Below are positions 55,401 through 62,719 of a stretch of 64,000 nt of DNA, one piece after another (position 1 is the first letter of the stretch; the number at the start of each line of letters is the position of its first letter). The notes beneath the pieces were generated by a model. The model was not told where the DNA came from. It saw only the letters and a list, made by a program, of their open reading frames with translations, and made no database searches. Position numbers and translations under genes: made by a program. Location: NCBI RefSeq assembly GCF_900491745.1, contig NZ_UETR01000001.1, forward strand, positions 372,001 through 436,000, written 5' to 3'. This DNA is from Amarolinea aalborgensis. GTDB lineage: Bacteria; Chloroflexota; Anaerolineae; SSC4; Amarolineaceae.

Positions 55401-55808
55401 TTCTTCCAGGTTGTCCCAGCGGGTGGCGCCGGGGCGACGCGGCTGGTTGATATAGGCCGCGGCCAGGCGGTCGAAATCGGGGAGACCGCCGAAGAGCACC
55501 TGGTTCGCGATGTCGGCGGCGAACGTAGGGTGGTCGAGCAGGGCGGCCATCTCGTCGGCGACCTGGAGGTCGAGCTTGAGTTCACCTATCTTGATCCGAT
55601 GCAGCGTCTCCTGGCGGGCGGCTTCGACCGCGGCCTGAATGCCTGCGTTGACGGTGGCCGCAGGAACCTGCTGCGAGAATTCAAACAGGCTGCGGGCGCG
55701 TTGGATCAGATTCGGCGTCTTATCGGCGGCCTTGCCGACGAGAACTTCGGCGGCGCCGCCGATGGCGCCGCCGATGATGAGGGCAGATAAGGAAACTGGG
55801 TCGGGCAT
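52464..55808 (-). CDS. NACHT ATPase with FGE-type C-lectin domain; DGR target protein 2
   Basis: 1114 residues from ATG 55808 (AAGGAG 9 nt upstream; in-frame codons further up read through non-coding sequence). The N-terminus is a Gly/Ala hydrophobic helix (SLSALIIGGAIGGAAEVLVG) and a helical region to ~330, unlike target 1. NACHT: Walker A GKPGSGKTT (~388) and Walker B ILFDGLDEV (~480); FPHRTFQEYLAARGL in the arm. The FGE fold occupies ~888-1114 (IGKYPVTNVGYHRFVEAGGY, ISWYEANAYCTWL, LPTEAEWEWAAAG, DMAGNVWEWMQD) without the FGE Cys pair. VR2 encodes ~1078-1104. Likely a STAND sensor with a membrane-acting effector end; that part is inference. Confidence 0.9.
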   Translation of the reverse strand: MPDPVSLSALIIGGAIGGAAEVLVGKAADKTPNLIQRARSLFEFSQQVPAATVNAGIQAAVEAARQETLHRIKIGELKLDLQVADEMAALLDHPTFAADIANQVLFGGLPDFDRLAAAYINQPRRPGATRWDNLEEPLLDFFRAIKSHLQADPQFGSLVREVERLATLTRLDDRSQIIADATRQAVAVQERIAGSTAHSALSLENLVQIASRQEQIGSGIRDLLAAVLRARGPEEIEPAPTAAGLLTEEITYLRLLQNKCNRLPLALASDTRATGARDGAQVELARVYVDLQTTSDSPWDLVFDRLGVPHAERDKATRAWRKLDQAAGKRGEREAFAEEMTLAHLGGRLDFDKHPLKAWAKDEESLRAALQPMTALEALARHKRLVLLGKPGSGKTTLVNHLAFTLAGALLSPGMDWLTVLQEAFAAPLFPIRVVLRSWSAKLQADSRAGVELAYAALTTAIGLSDRKRLLARLESPSTLILFDGLDEVPAGDGDAVDRRRLVVASVQAFCVAHPHCHVLVTSRVKPYREQQSIYQMPDLPVFELADLDTARIQRFTYRWYEELIRIERLSAVQAGEARDQLLQAINRRRELATMAGTPLLLTMLARVNARAGLPDSRAELYDECVEQLLWEWEKGKAAQESEGPATPVRGLYDLLQDGDVKLNRADLEQVLWEITYRAHGQSGRETVDLPADLLEKQLALKHPHRHSGKAWASQVVDLMRERGGLLVESEPGHFTFPHRTFQEYLAARGLLAQADPGERAAALAGDDTWREVILLACGYLTFKGQRNILRGILASLAAGAFETPEEWRRLLVVAQAWLESGPHRDRDAIGADLRKKLPPVLTALMQSPAAPASQRLEAGLLASDLGDRPDDLDAFVPIQAQARLGYDFRIGKYPVTNVGYHRFVEAGGYDRSRPWWTPQAIKDIEYFQKDYDPKEPWPDGPRFRNDSRFNHATQPVVGISWYEANAYCTWLTGELRRIGQLDQAEAVRLPTEAEWEWAAAGQSKRKYPWEGDFAAWRANTNESGLHQTTPVSMYPGGATPEGVYDMAGNVWEWMQDDYASGKALRGGAYWNDATGVGSAARSDDLPRSRNDDGGLRVVVVPVSRLGPVLVPGS
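52496..52575 (-). other. DGR variable repeat VR2
   Basis: Reads on the minus strand as an ungapped match to the TR. Changes: AAC to AGC, AAC to GAC, AAC to CTC, AAC to AGC, AAC to GAC, AGG to GGG, CAC to CCC, GAC to GTC: nine bases, all at TR adenines. The ~45 bp after it, across the stop codon, are shared with VR1 but not with the TR, as expected for a homing signal. Confidence 0.95.
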
Positions 55809-56020
55809 GGGCGGGACTCCTTTTGAACGGCATGGCGCAGGCGGAACGTATCTGCTCCCATTATATCGGAGTTGGGCAGAGAGATCAATCTGCGAGCGTC
55901 TGGGGGGTGCAGGCCGGGCGACTGGAAGTCGCAGCCACGCGTACGAAGTCCACCCTGCGGTGGACAATGGACTACGTCTGGCCCGCCTCCAACGTGAGTT
56001 GCGCCTCGATGCCCTTGACG

Positions 56021-56061
56021 CAACATAACATGTTGTGATCGCTGTACGATTATGGTACAAT
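56021..56061 (+). promoter_or_regulatory. TA promoter copy 2 with palindromic operator
   Basis: CAACATAACATGTTG (56021-56035) is a palindrome overlapping the -35 TTGTGA (56033-56038); 17-nt spacer; -10 TACAAT (56056-56061). The overlap suits autoregulation by the antitoxin. The preceding gap from 55809 has no gene. Confidence 0.65.
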
Positions 56062-56102
56062 CCGCTTATCATGTCACGCTGACCATACTTAGGAGGGGCC
56101 GG

Positions 56103-56384
56103 ATGACAGCATTATCTCTTTCGGAACTGAGCCGGCGGGCAACGGACGTGAAACGCTTGCTGGCTGAATCACCCGTCGTCGTGACTGACAATGGTCATAA
56201 CATCGGGGCTTTGATCGGGCTTGATCTTTGGACGCGCCTACAGGAATGGCTTGAGGATGAAGAAGACAACCGAACAGCCGATGCCATGATGGTACGCATT
56301 AAGGCGGGCGAAGAGACGTACTCGCATGAGGAAGTGTGGGCGCGTATTGACGCGCTAGAGGCGGCTGGTGCGTTACCGGACTAG
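56103..56384 (+). CDS. Phd/YefM-like antitoxin
   Basis: 93 residues; SD AGGAGGGG upstream. MTALSLSELSRRATDVKRLL then ESPVVVTDNGHNIGALIGLD is the N-terminal DNA-binding fold of Phd/YefM-type antitoxins, and the acidic C-terminus (EWLEDEEDNRTADAMMVRIK) would bind the toxin. It overlaps the RelE-like toxin gene by 17 nt, the usual arrangement. The toxin reading frame is broken, so this antitoxin may now act alone, possibly also on the other copies of the same promoter. Confidence 0.8.
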   Translation: MTALSLSELSRRATDVKRLLAESPVVVTDNGHNIGALIGLDLWTRLQEWLEDEEDNRTADAMMVRIKAGEETYSHEEVWARIDALEAAGALPD

Positions 56385-56650
56385 ATACTCCAAAGAAGCG
56401 GATCATAGCTTGTTGCGCGTGCCTGGCAACTATCGTCAGCGGTTTAGACGTATCATCTCGGAGTTGGCCGATGACCCCGAACCAACTTATTCTGAAGCGT
56501 TACGCGGCCATCCCAATCGGCGAAAAATCAAGGTTGACGGCTGGCGCCTGGATCTACCAGGTCGAACTTGACACGCAGACGCTCTGGATTTTGCGGATCA
56601 GAATGAAGACGGGACCGGAGACCTACGAGGGCCTGGACGCACTAATGTAG
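56368..56650 (+). pseudogene. RelE/ParE-family toxin gene with frameshift
   Basis: From GTG 56368: YRTRYSKEADHSLLRVPGNY, FRRIISELADDPEPTYSEAL, RGHPNRRKIKVDGWR, then the frame shifts. The family continuation IYQVELDTQTLWILRIRMKT and EGLDALM is encoded one frame over from ~56549 to the stop at 56648-56650. In the first frame the product ends early at 56571. Either an inactivated toxin or a sequencing or assembly error. Confidence 0.75.
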
Positions 56651-56784
56651 TGACGGGCGTCGGTCACGCCAGACATGCGGCGCGACAGAACACCCGTGCC
56701 ACCCGTAGGTCACGTCTTCGGTGTGACGAGCGTTGGTCACGCACGCGATGCGTCTCCACCAACCCTGGGCCAGGGGATTTCCTC

Positions 56785-57057
56785 TTATGTCTTCGGATGA
56801 ATGACGCGCAGACCCAGGTGGGCTTCGAAGGGATCGAAATCGCCATCGGCATGGAGCAGCTCGTGACCATAAGTGATGGCGTACGTGGCGATGAAGCCGT
56901 CAATCGTCTTGCGCACGGTAATGCCGAGCTTGCGCAAGGCAAGGGTGTGGCGAGCGCTCTGCAGCGCGAGATCGAGCATGGTGACCTGGCGAAACCGGCC
57001 CAGCGCCCGCCGTGCGGCCTCGAAATCGGCATCGTTGCGAAAGCCTTGCAGCACCTC
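56785..57057 (-). pseudogene. VapC-like PIN-domain toxin, 5'-truncated
   Basis: The frame carries EVLQGFRNDADFEAARRALG, LALRKLGITVRKTIDGFIAT, and GHELLHADGDFDPFEAHLGL followed by RVIHPKT, the C-terminal two thirds of a PIN/VapC ribonuclease with its DFDPFE acidic cluster. The N-terminal strand with the first catalytic Asp is missing: at ~57058 the sequence turns into the block (CTCGATGCCCTTGACGCAAC) that also lies upstream of the TA promoter at 56 kb. Confidence 0.7.
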
Positions 57058-57070
57058 GATGCCCTTGACG

Positions 57071-57111
57071 CAACATAACATATTGTGATCGTTGCACGAA
57101 TATGGTACAAT
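57071..57111 (+). promoter_or_regulatory. TA promoter copy 3 with near-palindromic operator
   Basis: CAACATAACATATTG (57071-57085), TTGTGA (57083-57088), 17-nt spacer and TACAAT (57106-57111). About 93 bp around it matches the copy at 56 kb at roughly 88% identity by eye. Confidence 0.65.
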
Positions 57112-57157
57112 CCACCCATCATGTCACGGTGACCATGCTTAAAGGGGGGACGAGAGT

Positions 57158-57454
57158 ATGTCTGTAATAGGCGTGGCTGGCGAACTTCCCGACTCTGTGG
57201 TGCGAGAATTCATGCTTCCGGTTGATCAGGTCAGGCGTCTCAAGAGCCTGGCAGAGACTCGCCAGGTAAGTGAAAGCCGCGTGGTTGAGAAGGCACTCGA
57301 TATCCTGTTCAGCTTCGCCGATGTCCTTGACCAGGACTTCGATCGCCAAGCATGGTATCGCCTGTCCGAGCCATCACTTCTCCACGTCTGGGACAACGAT
57401 CCGGATGCCGTATACGACAACTGGAGAGATCTTTATGGCGTACCGGAGGGGTGA
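57158..57454 (+). CDS. Antitoxin of a MazF/PemK-type pair
   Basis: 98 residues; G-rich SD (AAAGGGGGG) upstream. MLPVDQVRRLKSLAETRQVS and ESRVVEKALDILFS look like a ribbon-helix-helix or similar DNA-binding antitoxin; the acidic C-terminus (HVWDNDPDAVYDNWRDLYGV) is toxin-binding in style. It overlaps the MazF-like toxin gene by 20 nt and shares the duplicated TA promoter block. The exact antitoxin class is uncertain. Confidence 0.7.
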   Translation: MSVIGVAGELPDSVVREFMLPVDQVRRLKSLAETRQVSESRVVEKALDILFSFADVLDQDFDRQAWYRLSEPSLLHVWDNDPDAVYDNWRDLYGVPEG

Positions 57455-57956
57455 CGTTGTTTTAGTTCCTGTTCCTTTCACGAATTTGCGGGAACAGAAA
57501 GTCCGGCCAGCGGTCGTACTCAGCGCCCCGCTTTACCATGCAACCGAACCCGATCTGATATTGGGGGCTATAACCACAAATCTGGCTGTCGCGACGGCGT
57601 TTGTTGATTACATTCTCGTTGACTGGCGGGCGGCCAACTTGAAGTTCCCCTCAGCTTTCAAACCCATCATCTTCAGCGTCGAACCTTCTCTGATTCTACA
57701 CCGCGTTGGACGTCTTAGCACGCGCGATTTGGACGAGATTGGGCGCCGCATGTGTCGCGCATTGGAGTTGACAACGGCGTCTTTGCAAGAACTCGCTGCC
57801 ACTGCGGCGTTAACTCAATACCCTGTGCATCAGGTGCAGGCGCTAGCTGAGCGTGCTATCGAGGCCGTTTTGTTCTTTTCTGCGAGCAAGCATCGCCAGG
57901 CGCAGCCCGAGCGTTTGCTGGCATTGCCGCTTGCGGCATTAGCGCCCAGTCCATAA
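57435..57956 (+). CDS. PemK/MazF-family toxin with long C-terminus
   Basis: 173 residues from ATG 57435 (inside the antitoxin end). YRRGDVVLVPVPFTNLREQK followed by VRPAVVLS is the MazF/PemK core, and LKFPSAFKPIIFSVEPSLIL fits the rest of the fold. MazF enzymes cleave mRNA at short motifs. Typical members have ~110-130 residues; here ~55 extra residues follow the core (QVQALAERAIEAVLFFSASK...), helical, of unknown purpose. An intact TA pair. The CHAT-FGE gene starts 15 nt downstream, so they may be cotranscribed. Confidence 0.82.
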   Translation: MAYRRGDVVLVPVPFTNLREQKVRPAVVLSAPLYHATEPDLILGAITTNLAVATAFVDYILVDWRAANLKFPSAFKPIIFSVEPSLILHRVGRLSTRDLDEIGRRMCRALELTTASLQELAATAALTQYPVHQVQALAERAIEAVLFFSASKHRQAQPERLLALPLAALAPSP

Positions 57957-57971
57957 CCCGCGGGGGAACCC

Positions 57972-60035
57972 ATGCCATCTCATGACCCATCCACTTACCT
58001 CGACTTCGATCTGGAGATTGGCCCGGGCGCGGGCCTCGCCTATCCCGTCACGGTGCTCTATTCGCCCGCGGGCGAGGCGCGCAGCACGATGCAGTTTCCA
58101 CCCGACGAACGGTCGCTCGCCAGCTTCCTGACGAACCTGCACACCGCGCTGCTCGATTCCGGCAGCCCGCGCCGCGCCGCGCTCAGCCCCAGCCAACGCG
58201 CCGTGCAAGAGTTCGGTCAGCTCCTCTTCGATGCGCTTTTCACGGGTGAAGTACGCAGCCGCTATGACGTTAGCCAGATGCAGGCCGTCAACGCCGACCT
58301 TGGCTTGCGCCTGCGCCTGCGCATCCGGCCGCCCGAACTGGCCGTGATTCCCTGGGAATACCTGTTCGACGCCCGCGCGGGCGAGTACCTCTGCCTGTCA
58401 CGCAACACACCCATCATTCGCTACCCGGAGCTGCCGCAGGCCATCCAACCCTTGCGCGTGGTCAAACCCTTGCGCATCCTCGGCGTGGTGGCCGCGCCGC
58501 GCGACCTGGCGCCCCTCGATGTGCGCGAGGAGCAGGCGCGCATCGAGCGTGCATTGGCCCCGCTGCAGGCCAGCGGCCAACTCGAGCTCAATTGGTTATC
58601 CGCATCCACGGTGCGGGCTGTGCAGCGCGCGCTGCGCACGGGGCCGTGGCACATCTTTCACTTTGTGGGCCACGGCGGCTATGACGAGCAGAGCGACGAG
58701 GGCCTGGTGGTGTTGACCGACGACGCCGGTCAGTCGCAGCCGCTCTTTGCCACGCAGCTGGCGCGCCTGTTGGCCGATCAACGCGCGCTGCGCCTGGTGG
58801 TTCTCAACGCGTGCGAAGGCGCGCGCGGCAGTCAACGGGACGTCTTTGCCAGCGTGGCCACGATCCTGGCGCGGCGCGGCGTGCCCGCCGTGCTGGCCAT
58901 GCAGGATGTCATCACCGATCGCGCCGCGCTCGAATTTGCGCGCGCTTTCTACGAAGCGGTGGCCGACGGCCTACCGGTGGACGCTGCGGTAAGCGAAGGG
59001 CGCAAGACGGTGAGCCTGGTCGTAGGCAACACCGTGGAATGGGGCACGCCCGTGCTCACGATGCGCGCGCCCGACGGAACCCTGTTCGATGTGACCCCGG
59101 CGCCGTCGCCCGCACCGCCGCCTGCGGTTGGGTTGAAGCAGGCGGCGGCAGTCGAAGTCACGCCGACGCCGTCCGCGGCGCCCACGCCCGTCGTCAGATC
59201 GGATAAGGTCGAGCCAGGCCCCAAAATCGACGCGGCGCCGCATCGGGTCGCGTTTGATTGGGTGGAGATTCCGGCCGGCCCCTTTCTGATGGGCAGCGAC
59301 AGGCAGATAGACCCACACGCGCGGGACAATGAACTGCCGCAGCACACCGTGATCTTGCCTGCTTACCGCATCAGCCGCGTACCGGTCACGGTGGCGCAGT
59401 TCGCGGCGTTTGTACAGGCTACGGGTTATGTGACGTCGGGCGAGAAAGCCGGTTGGAGTTTTGTGTGGGGCGGCGCGCAGTGGGAGCGCCGCCAGCATGC
59501 GAGTTGGCGCACACCCTACGGGCCGGGCAGCGATGTGAATCAGAAGGGCCAACACCCGGTGACCTGCGTGAGCTGGATGGACGCCCTGGCGTTTTGCGCC
59601 TGGGCGGGCGTGCAGCTTCCGAGCGAGGCCGAATGGGAGAAGGCCGCGCGCGGCGCCGATGGGCGGATCTACCCGTGGGGCAATGAGGCGCCGGACAGAA
59701 CGCGCTGTAACTACGACGCGGATGGCGGCGACACCACCGCACAGGGGATCTTCCCGTTGGGCGCCAGTCCCTACGGCGTGCTCGATATGGCAGGCAATGT
59801 CTGGGAGTGGACGCGCAGTGCCTGGGGCCAGCGTTGGGAAGCGCCCGATTTTGCCTATCCCTACGAGCCGCGTGATGGCCGCGAGGATGCCAGCAGAACC
59901 GATCTGCGGCGCGCCTTGCGCGGGGGCAGTTGGCATAACGGTGCACATCACGTGCGCTCTGCTCTCCGCTACCGCGGTAGCCCTGATAACCAAAGCGGCG
60001 ACGTGGGCTTCCGCGTGATCTTGCCTGGCCTCTGA
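57972..60035 (+). CDS. CHAT protease fused to FGE-type C-lectin domain
   Basis: 687 residues. An N-terminal adaptor region (LRLRLRIRPPELAVIPWEYL) leads to a caspase-like CHAT domain with catalytic His ~230 in HFVGHGGYDEQSDEG and Cys ~279 in LVVLNACEGARGSQRD. An Ala/Pro linker (~375-420) is followed by an FGE fold (~427-687): FDWVEIPAGPFLMGSD, VSWMDALAFCAWAGVQLPSE, DMAGNVWEWTRS, RGGSWHNGAHHVRSALRYRG. Same sensor fold as the DGR targets, but its 3' end does not match the TR. CHAT proteases often act as effectors in conflict systems. It follows the MazF-type pair by 15 nt. Confidence 0.88.
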   Translation: MPSHDPSTYLDFDLEIGPGAGLAYPVTVLYSPAGEARSTMQFPPDERSLASFLTNLHTALLDSGSPRRAALSPSQRAVQEFGQLLFDALFTGEVRSRYDVSQMQAVNADLGLRLRLRIRPPELAVIPWEYLFDARAGEYLCLSRNTPIIRYPELPQAIQPLRVVKPLRILGVVAAPRDLAPLDVREEQARIERALAPLQASGQLELNWLSASTVRAVQRALRTGPWHIFHFVGHGGYDEQSDEGLVVLTDDAGQSQPLFATQLARLLADQRALRLVVLNACEGARGSQRDVFASVATILARRGVPAVLAMQDVITDRAALEFARAFYEAVADGLPVDAAVSEGRKTVSLVVGNTVEWGTPVLTMRAPDGTLFDVTPAPSPAPPPAVGLKQAAAVEVTPTPSAAPTPVVRSDKVEPGPKIDAAPHRVAFDWVEIPAGPFLMGSDRQIDPHARDNELPQHTVILPAYRISRVPVTVAQFAAFVQATGYVTSGEKAGWSFVWGGAQWERRQHASWRTPYGPGSDVNQKGQHPVTCVSWMDALAFCAWAGVQLPSEAEWEKAARGADGRIYPWGNEAPDRTRCNYDADGGDTTAQGIFPLGASPYGVLDMAGNVWEWTRSAWGQRWEAPDFAYPYEPRDGREDASRTDLRRALRGGSWHNGAHHVRSALRYRGSPDNQSGDVGFRVILPGL

Positions 60036-60114
60036 ACCCTGGCACGATGATCGCGGCATCAAGCTCAGTCGGCTAAGAGTCGCACCCGCGCCTCGGCCAA
60101 TGACACCGTTCGGC

Positions 60115-60143
60115 TTGTTGATTCGCACCCCATCACCTATAAT
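60115..60143 (+). promoter_or_regulatory. Promoter for the Ser/Thr kinase gene
   Basis: TTGTTG (60115-60120), 17-nt spacer and a consensus TATAAT (60138-60143), 66 nt before the ATG. Confidence 0.65.
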
Positions 60144-60209
60144 CTAGTTGCCCCGGCAGACTCACGCCGGGCACACCAGGCCGGCCCCGACCACCATCAG
60201 GAGGTTCTG

Positions 60210-62438
60210 ATGCCTCTACCATCCAATCCTTTGCCCCCTGGCACGATGCTCGAAAATCGTTACCGCCTCGAATCCCTGCTGGGCAAAGGCGGGATGGGCG
60301 CGGTCTATCGCGCCTGGGACACGCGCCTGGAGCAGTGGGTGGCGTTGAAGGAAAACACGCTCGCCACGCCAGAGGCGCGCATCCAGTTCGAGCGCGAAGC
60401 CAAAGTCCTGGCCCGCCTGCACCACACGAACTTGCCCAAGGTCAGCGATCATTTCATCACCGCGGATGGCGCACAATACCTGGTGATGACCTTCATTGGC
60501 GGCGCTAACCTGGCCGAGCTGCTGGCCGCACGCGGGCGCCAGGCGCCGGCCCAGGTCAGCGCCTGGTTCACGCAGGTGTGCGACGCGCTCAGCTATTTGC
60601 ACAGCCAGAATCCCCCCGTCCTGCACCGCGATATCAAGCCGCAGAACATCAAGGTCACGCCGGAAGGCCAGGCCTTCCTGGTGGACTTCGGCTTGAGCAA
60701 GGTGGGCGGCGGCGGCCAGAGCACCATCGCGGGCGCGCAGGGTGTCACGCCCGGCTTTTCACCCTGGGAGCAGTACGGCGGCCAGGCGCACACTGATTAC
60801 CGGTCGGACATCTACGCCCTGGCCGCGACGCTCTACGCGATGTTGACCGGGGAGACGCCGCCGGATAGCGTGCGGCGCATGGCCGGCGAGGTCTTGAAAC
60901 CGCCGCGGGTGCTCAATGCCGGCCTCAGCGCGGCGCTGGAGAAGGCCCTGCTGCACGGGCTGGAGACGCTGCCGCAAAATCGCCCGGCGAGCGTGGAGGA
61001 GTTTCGGCAAGAAGTCGAGGCCGCGCTCCGTCAGGGAGCAACCGTAACGCCGTCGCCGGTCACGGTGGCCGCGCCGCCGACCCTGGTCGCGCCGCCGACG
61101 GAGGCAGCCGCGCCGGCCCCGGTCGCAGCGGGGCCGCGGCCAATCTCGGCCCCGCTCGCCGCGCCGCGCAAATCACCTGCACCAGGCTGGGCGCTGATCG
61201 CGCTTGGCGCGGTCGCGATCGTCTTGCTCGTGGTGGGCGTGGTCGGCCTGGGCGGTCGCGGCCAAAACCAGGACAACGGCGCGACCGCCACGCCGCTGGC
61301 GCTCGTCACTGCCACGCTGCGCCCTCCACCGGTCGCTACGACGCCCGCGCCGGCCATGCCCACGGATACACCCAGCGGCCCGACGGCCACGCCGACGGCC
61401 GACGCCAACGCCACCGCTACAGCCATCGTCCAGGCGTCATTGAGCGGCTGGGAGCAGGCGGCTGCGGCTACGGCCGATGCGCGCACGCAGGCGCTGGCCG
61501 CCGCGCGCAGCCAGGCGCAAACGCAAGCCAAGACCCGGCCCATTCCGGTGATCGAAGCCGTTCACGCGCCCTCGACCTTCCTCCCCGGCGAGCCGTTCGA
61601 GGTCGAGGTGCAGGTCAGCAACCTGGGGGCGGCGGCCAATGGCGGCGGTTCGATCACGCTCTCCCTGCCAGACGGCGGCGACATGACCGTCGTAGATGCC
61701 GACGTGCGCATCTTGCCGGTGGACTGGGCCGACTGCAAGGTCACCGATTCCAATGCGCGCGTGATTGATGCGTCGTCTCCGTGCAACAAGGTGCTGAAGG
61801 CCGGAACGCTCTGTCCAGCGCAAACGCTGGCGGTGCAGCGGCCGCTCGCCGAACTGTGGTACAAACCCTGGCGTGCGAACGATCAGCATTTCTTGCGCGT
61901 GCGCATTACCCCTTCCTTGCAGACTGCCCGCGTGACGCTCTACCTGCGGGTGAGCATGCGCCATCTGGCCGCGTCGTGCGACATGGTGCTGCTGCCTGCG
62001 GCTGCGCCCGCGATGCCCCAAGATCAGCAGGGCTTTGCCGTTGAAGCGTTCGATGTGATCAACGTGACGGCTCTCGCCCACGGGATCGCCTTCATCACGT
62101 CGCCCGCAGATGGCGCGGCTGTCGCCCAGACGTCGGCGGTCAAGGGCACGCTGTTGAGCCTGGCGCCAGGCCAGCGCGCCTTCCTGGTGACGCGTTCCAC
62201 GGCGTTTGGGCGCCGCTACTTCCCAGCGCAGGAAATCATGCCGGATGCGACCGGGCAGTGGGCGATGGATGCTCAGTATGCGACGGCTGGCTACACGTAC
62301 GAGACTTTTGTGGCGGCGACGCAAAACCCGGCCTCAGCACAGGCGCTCAGCGATCAGGCCAACCGCGTCAACGGCTTGACAGCCTTGCCCGACGAAACCG
62401 CCATCATCAGCCCGGTGATTCGCGTCCGCCGGCGGTGA
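60210..62438 (+). CDS. Transmembrane Ser/Thr protein kinase (PknB-like)
   Basis: 742 residues; SD AGGAGG upstream. Kinase domain 1-275: GKGGMGAVYRAWD (Gly loop), VALKEN (Lys), HRDIKPQNIKV, VDFGLSK, and TPGFSPWEQYGG followed by DYRSDIYALAATLYAMLTG. A Pro/Ala linker leads to one membrane span at ~325-349 (WALIALGAVAIVLLVVGVVG). The outer part (~350-742) starts with TPTAT-type Pro/Thr repeats and continues with a beta-sandwich, PSTFLPGEPFEVEVQVSNLG, of unknown ligand. Likely senses an external signal and phosphorylates cytoplasmic targets. It follows the CHAT-FGE gene after its own promoter; a functional link is unproven. Confidence 0.9.
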   Translation: MPLPSNPLPPGTMLENRYRLESLLGKGGMGAVYRAWDTRLEQWVALKENTLATPEARIQFEREAKVLARLHHTNLPKVSDHFITADGAQYLVMTFIGGANLAELLAARGRQAPAQVSAWFTQVCDALSYLHSQNPPVLHRDIKPQNIKVTPEGQAFLVDFGLSKVGGGGQSTIAGAQGVTPGFSPWEQYGGQAHTDYRSDIYALAATLYAMLTGETPPDSVRRMAGEVLKPPRVLNAGLSAALEKALLHGLETLPQNRPASVEEFRQEVEAALRQGATVTPSPVTVAAPPTLVAPPTEAAAPAPVAAGPRPISAPLAAPRKSPAPGWALIALGAVAIVLLVVGVVGLGGRGQNQDNGATATPLALVTATLRPPPVATTPAPAMPTDTPSGPTATPTADANATATAIVQASLSGWEQAAAATADARTQALAAARSQAQTQAKTRPIPVIEAVHAPSTFLPGEPFEVEVQVSNLGAAANGGGSITLSLPDGGDMTVVDADVRILPVDWADCKVTDSNARVIDASSPCNKVLKAGTLCPAQTLAVQRPLAELWYKPWRANDQHFLRVRITPSLQTARVTLYLRVSMRHLAASCDMVLLPAAAPAMPQDQQGFAVEAFDVINVTALAHGIAFITSPADGAAVAQTSAVKGTLLSLAPGQRAFLVTRSTAFGRRYFPAQEIMPDATGQWAMDAQYATAGYTYETFVAATQNPASAQALSDQANRVNGLTALPDETAIISPVIRVRRR

Positions 62439-62514
62439 CACGTCAACGTCGCCCGACCAAATGGAAGGCTATGCGCGCCTGGCACGAAAATGTTGGCTTG
62501 CCAGACATGAATTG

Positions 62515-62574
62515 CTCACACAAAGACACAGAGACGCGGAGAAACCTCTTGGTGTCTTCGCGGCTTTGTGTGAG
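62515..62574 (+). terminator. Long inverted repeat after the kinase gene
   Basis: CTCACACAAAG (62515-62525) and CTTTGTGTGAG (62564-62574) are perfect reverse complements, then GGTTTT. It may end the kinase transcript. The same CACAAAG/CTTTGTG type occurs at 7178-7229, so it belongs to a dispersed repeat family. Nothing else is recognised between 62439 and 62719. Confidence 0.55.
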
Positions 62575-62719
62575 GGTTTTACGGCTGGGAGCGCGGGCGT
62601 CTCGCCCGCAAGGTCGCTAACGCCGCCCGACCGTAAAACGGATCGCGAAAGCCCTGCGGCCCTGGACCGACCCGCATGTTCATCTCCAGCGTTTTGAAAT
62701 TGAAGAAAGGTATCCTGGC

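Noticed and set aside
46694..60035. Active formylglycine-generating enzymes or sulfatase maturation
   Set aside because: The three FGE-fold domains lack the catalytic Cys pair and no sulfatase is nearby; they are fused to NACHT or CHAT and fit ligand-binding C-lectin use.
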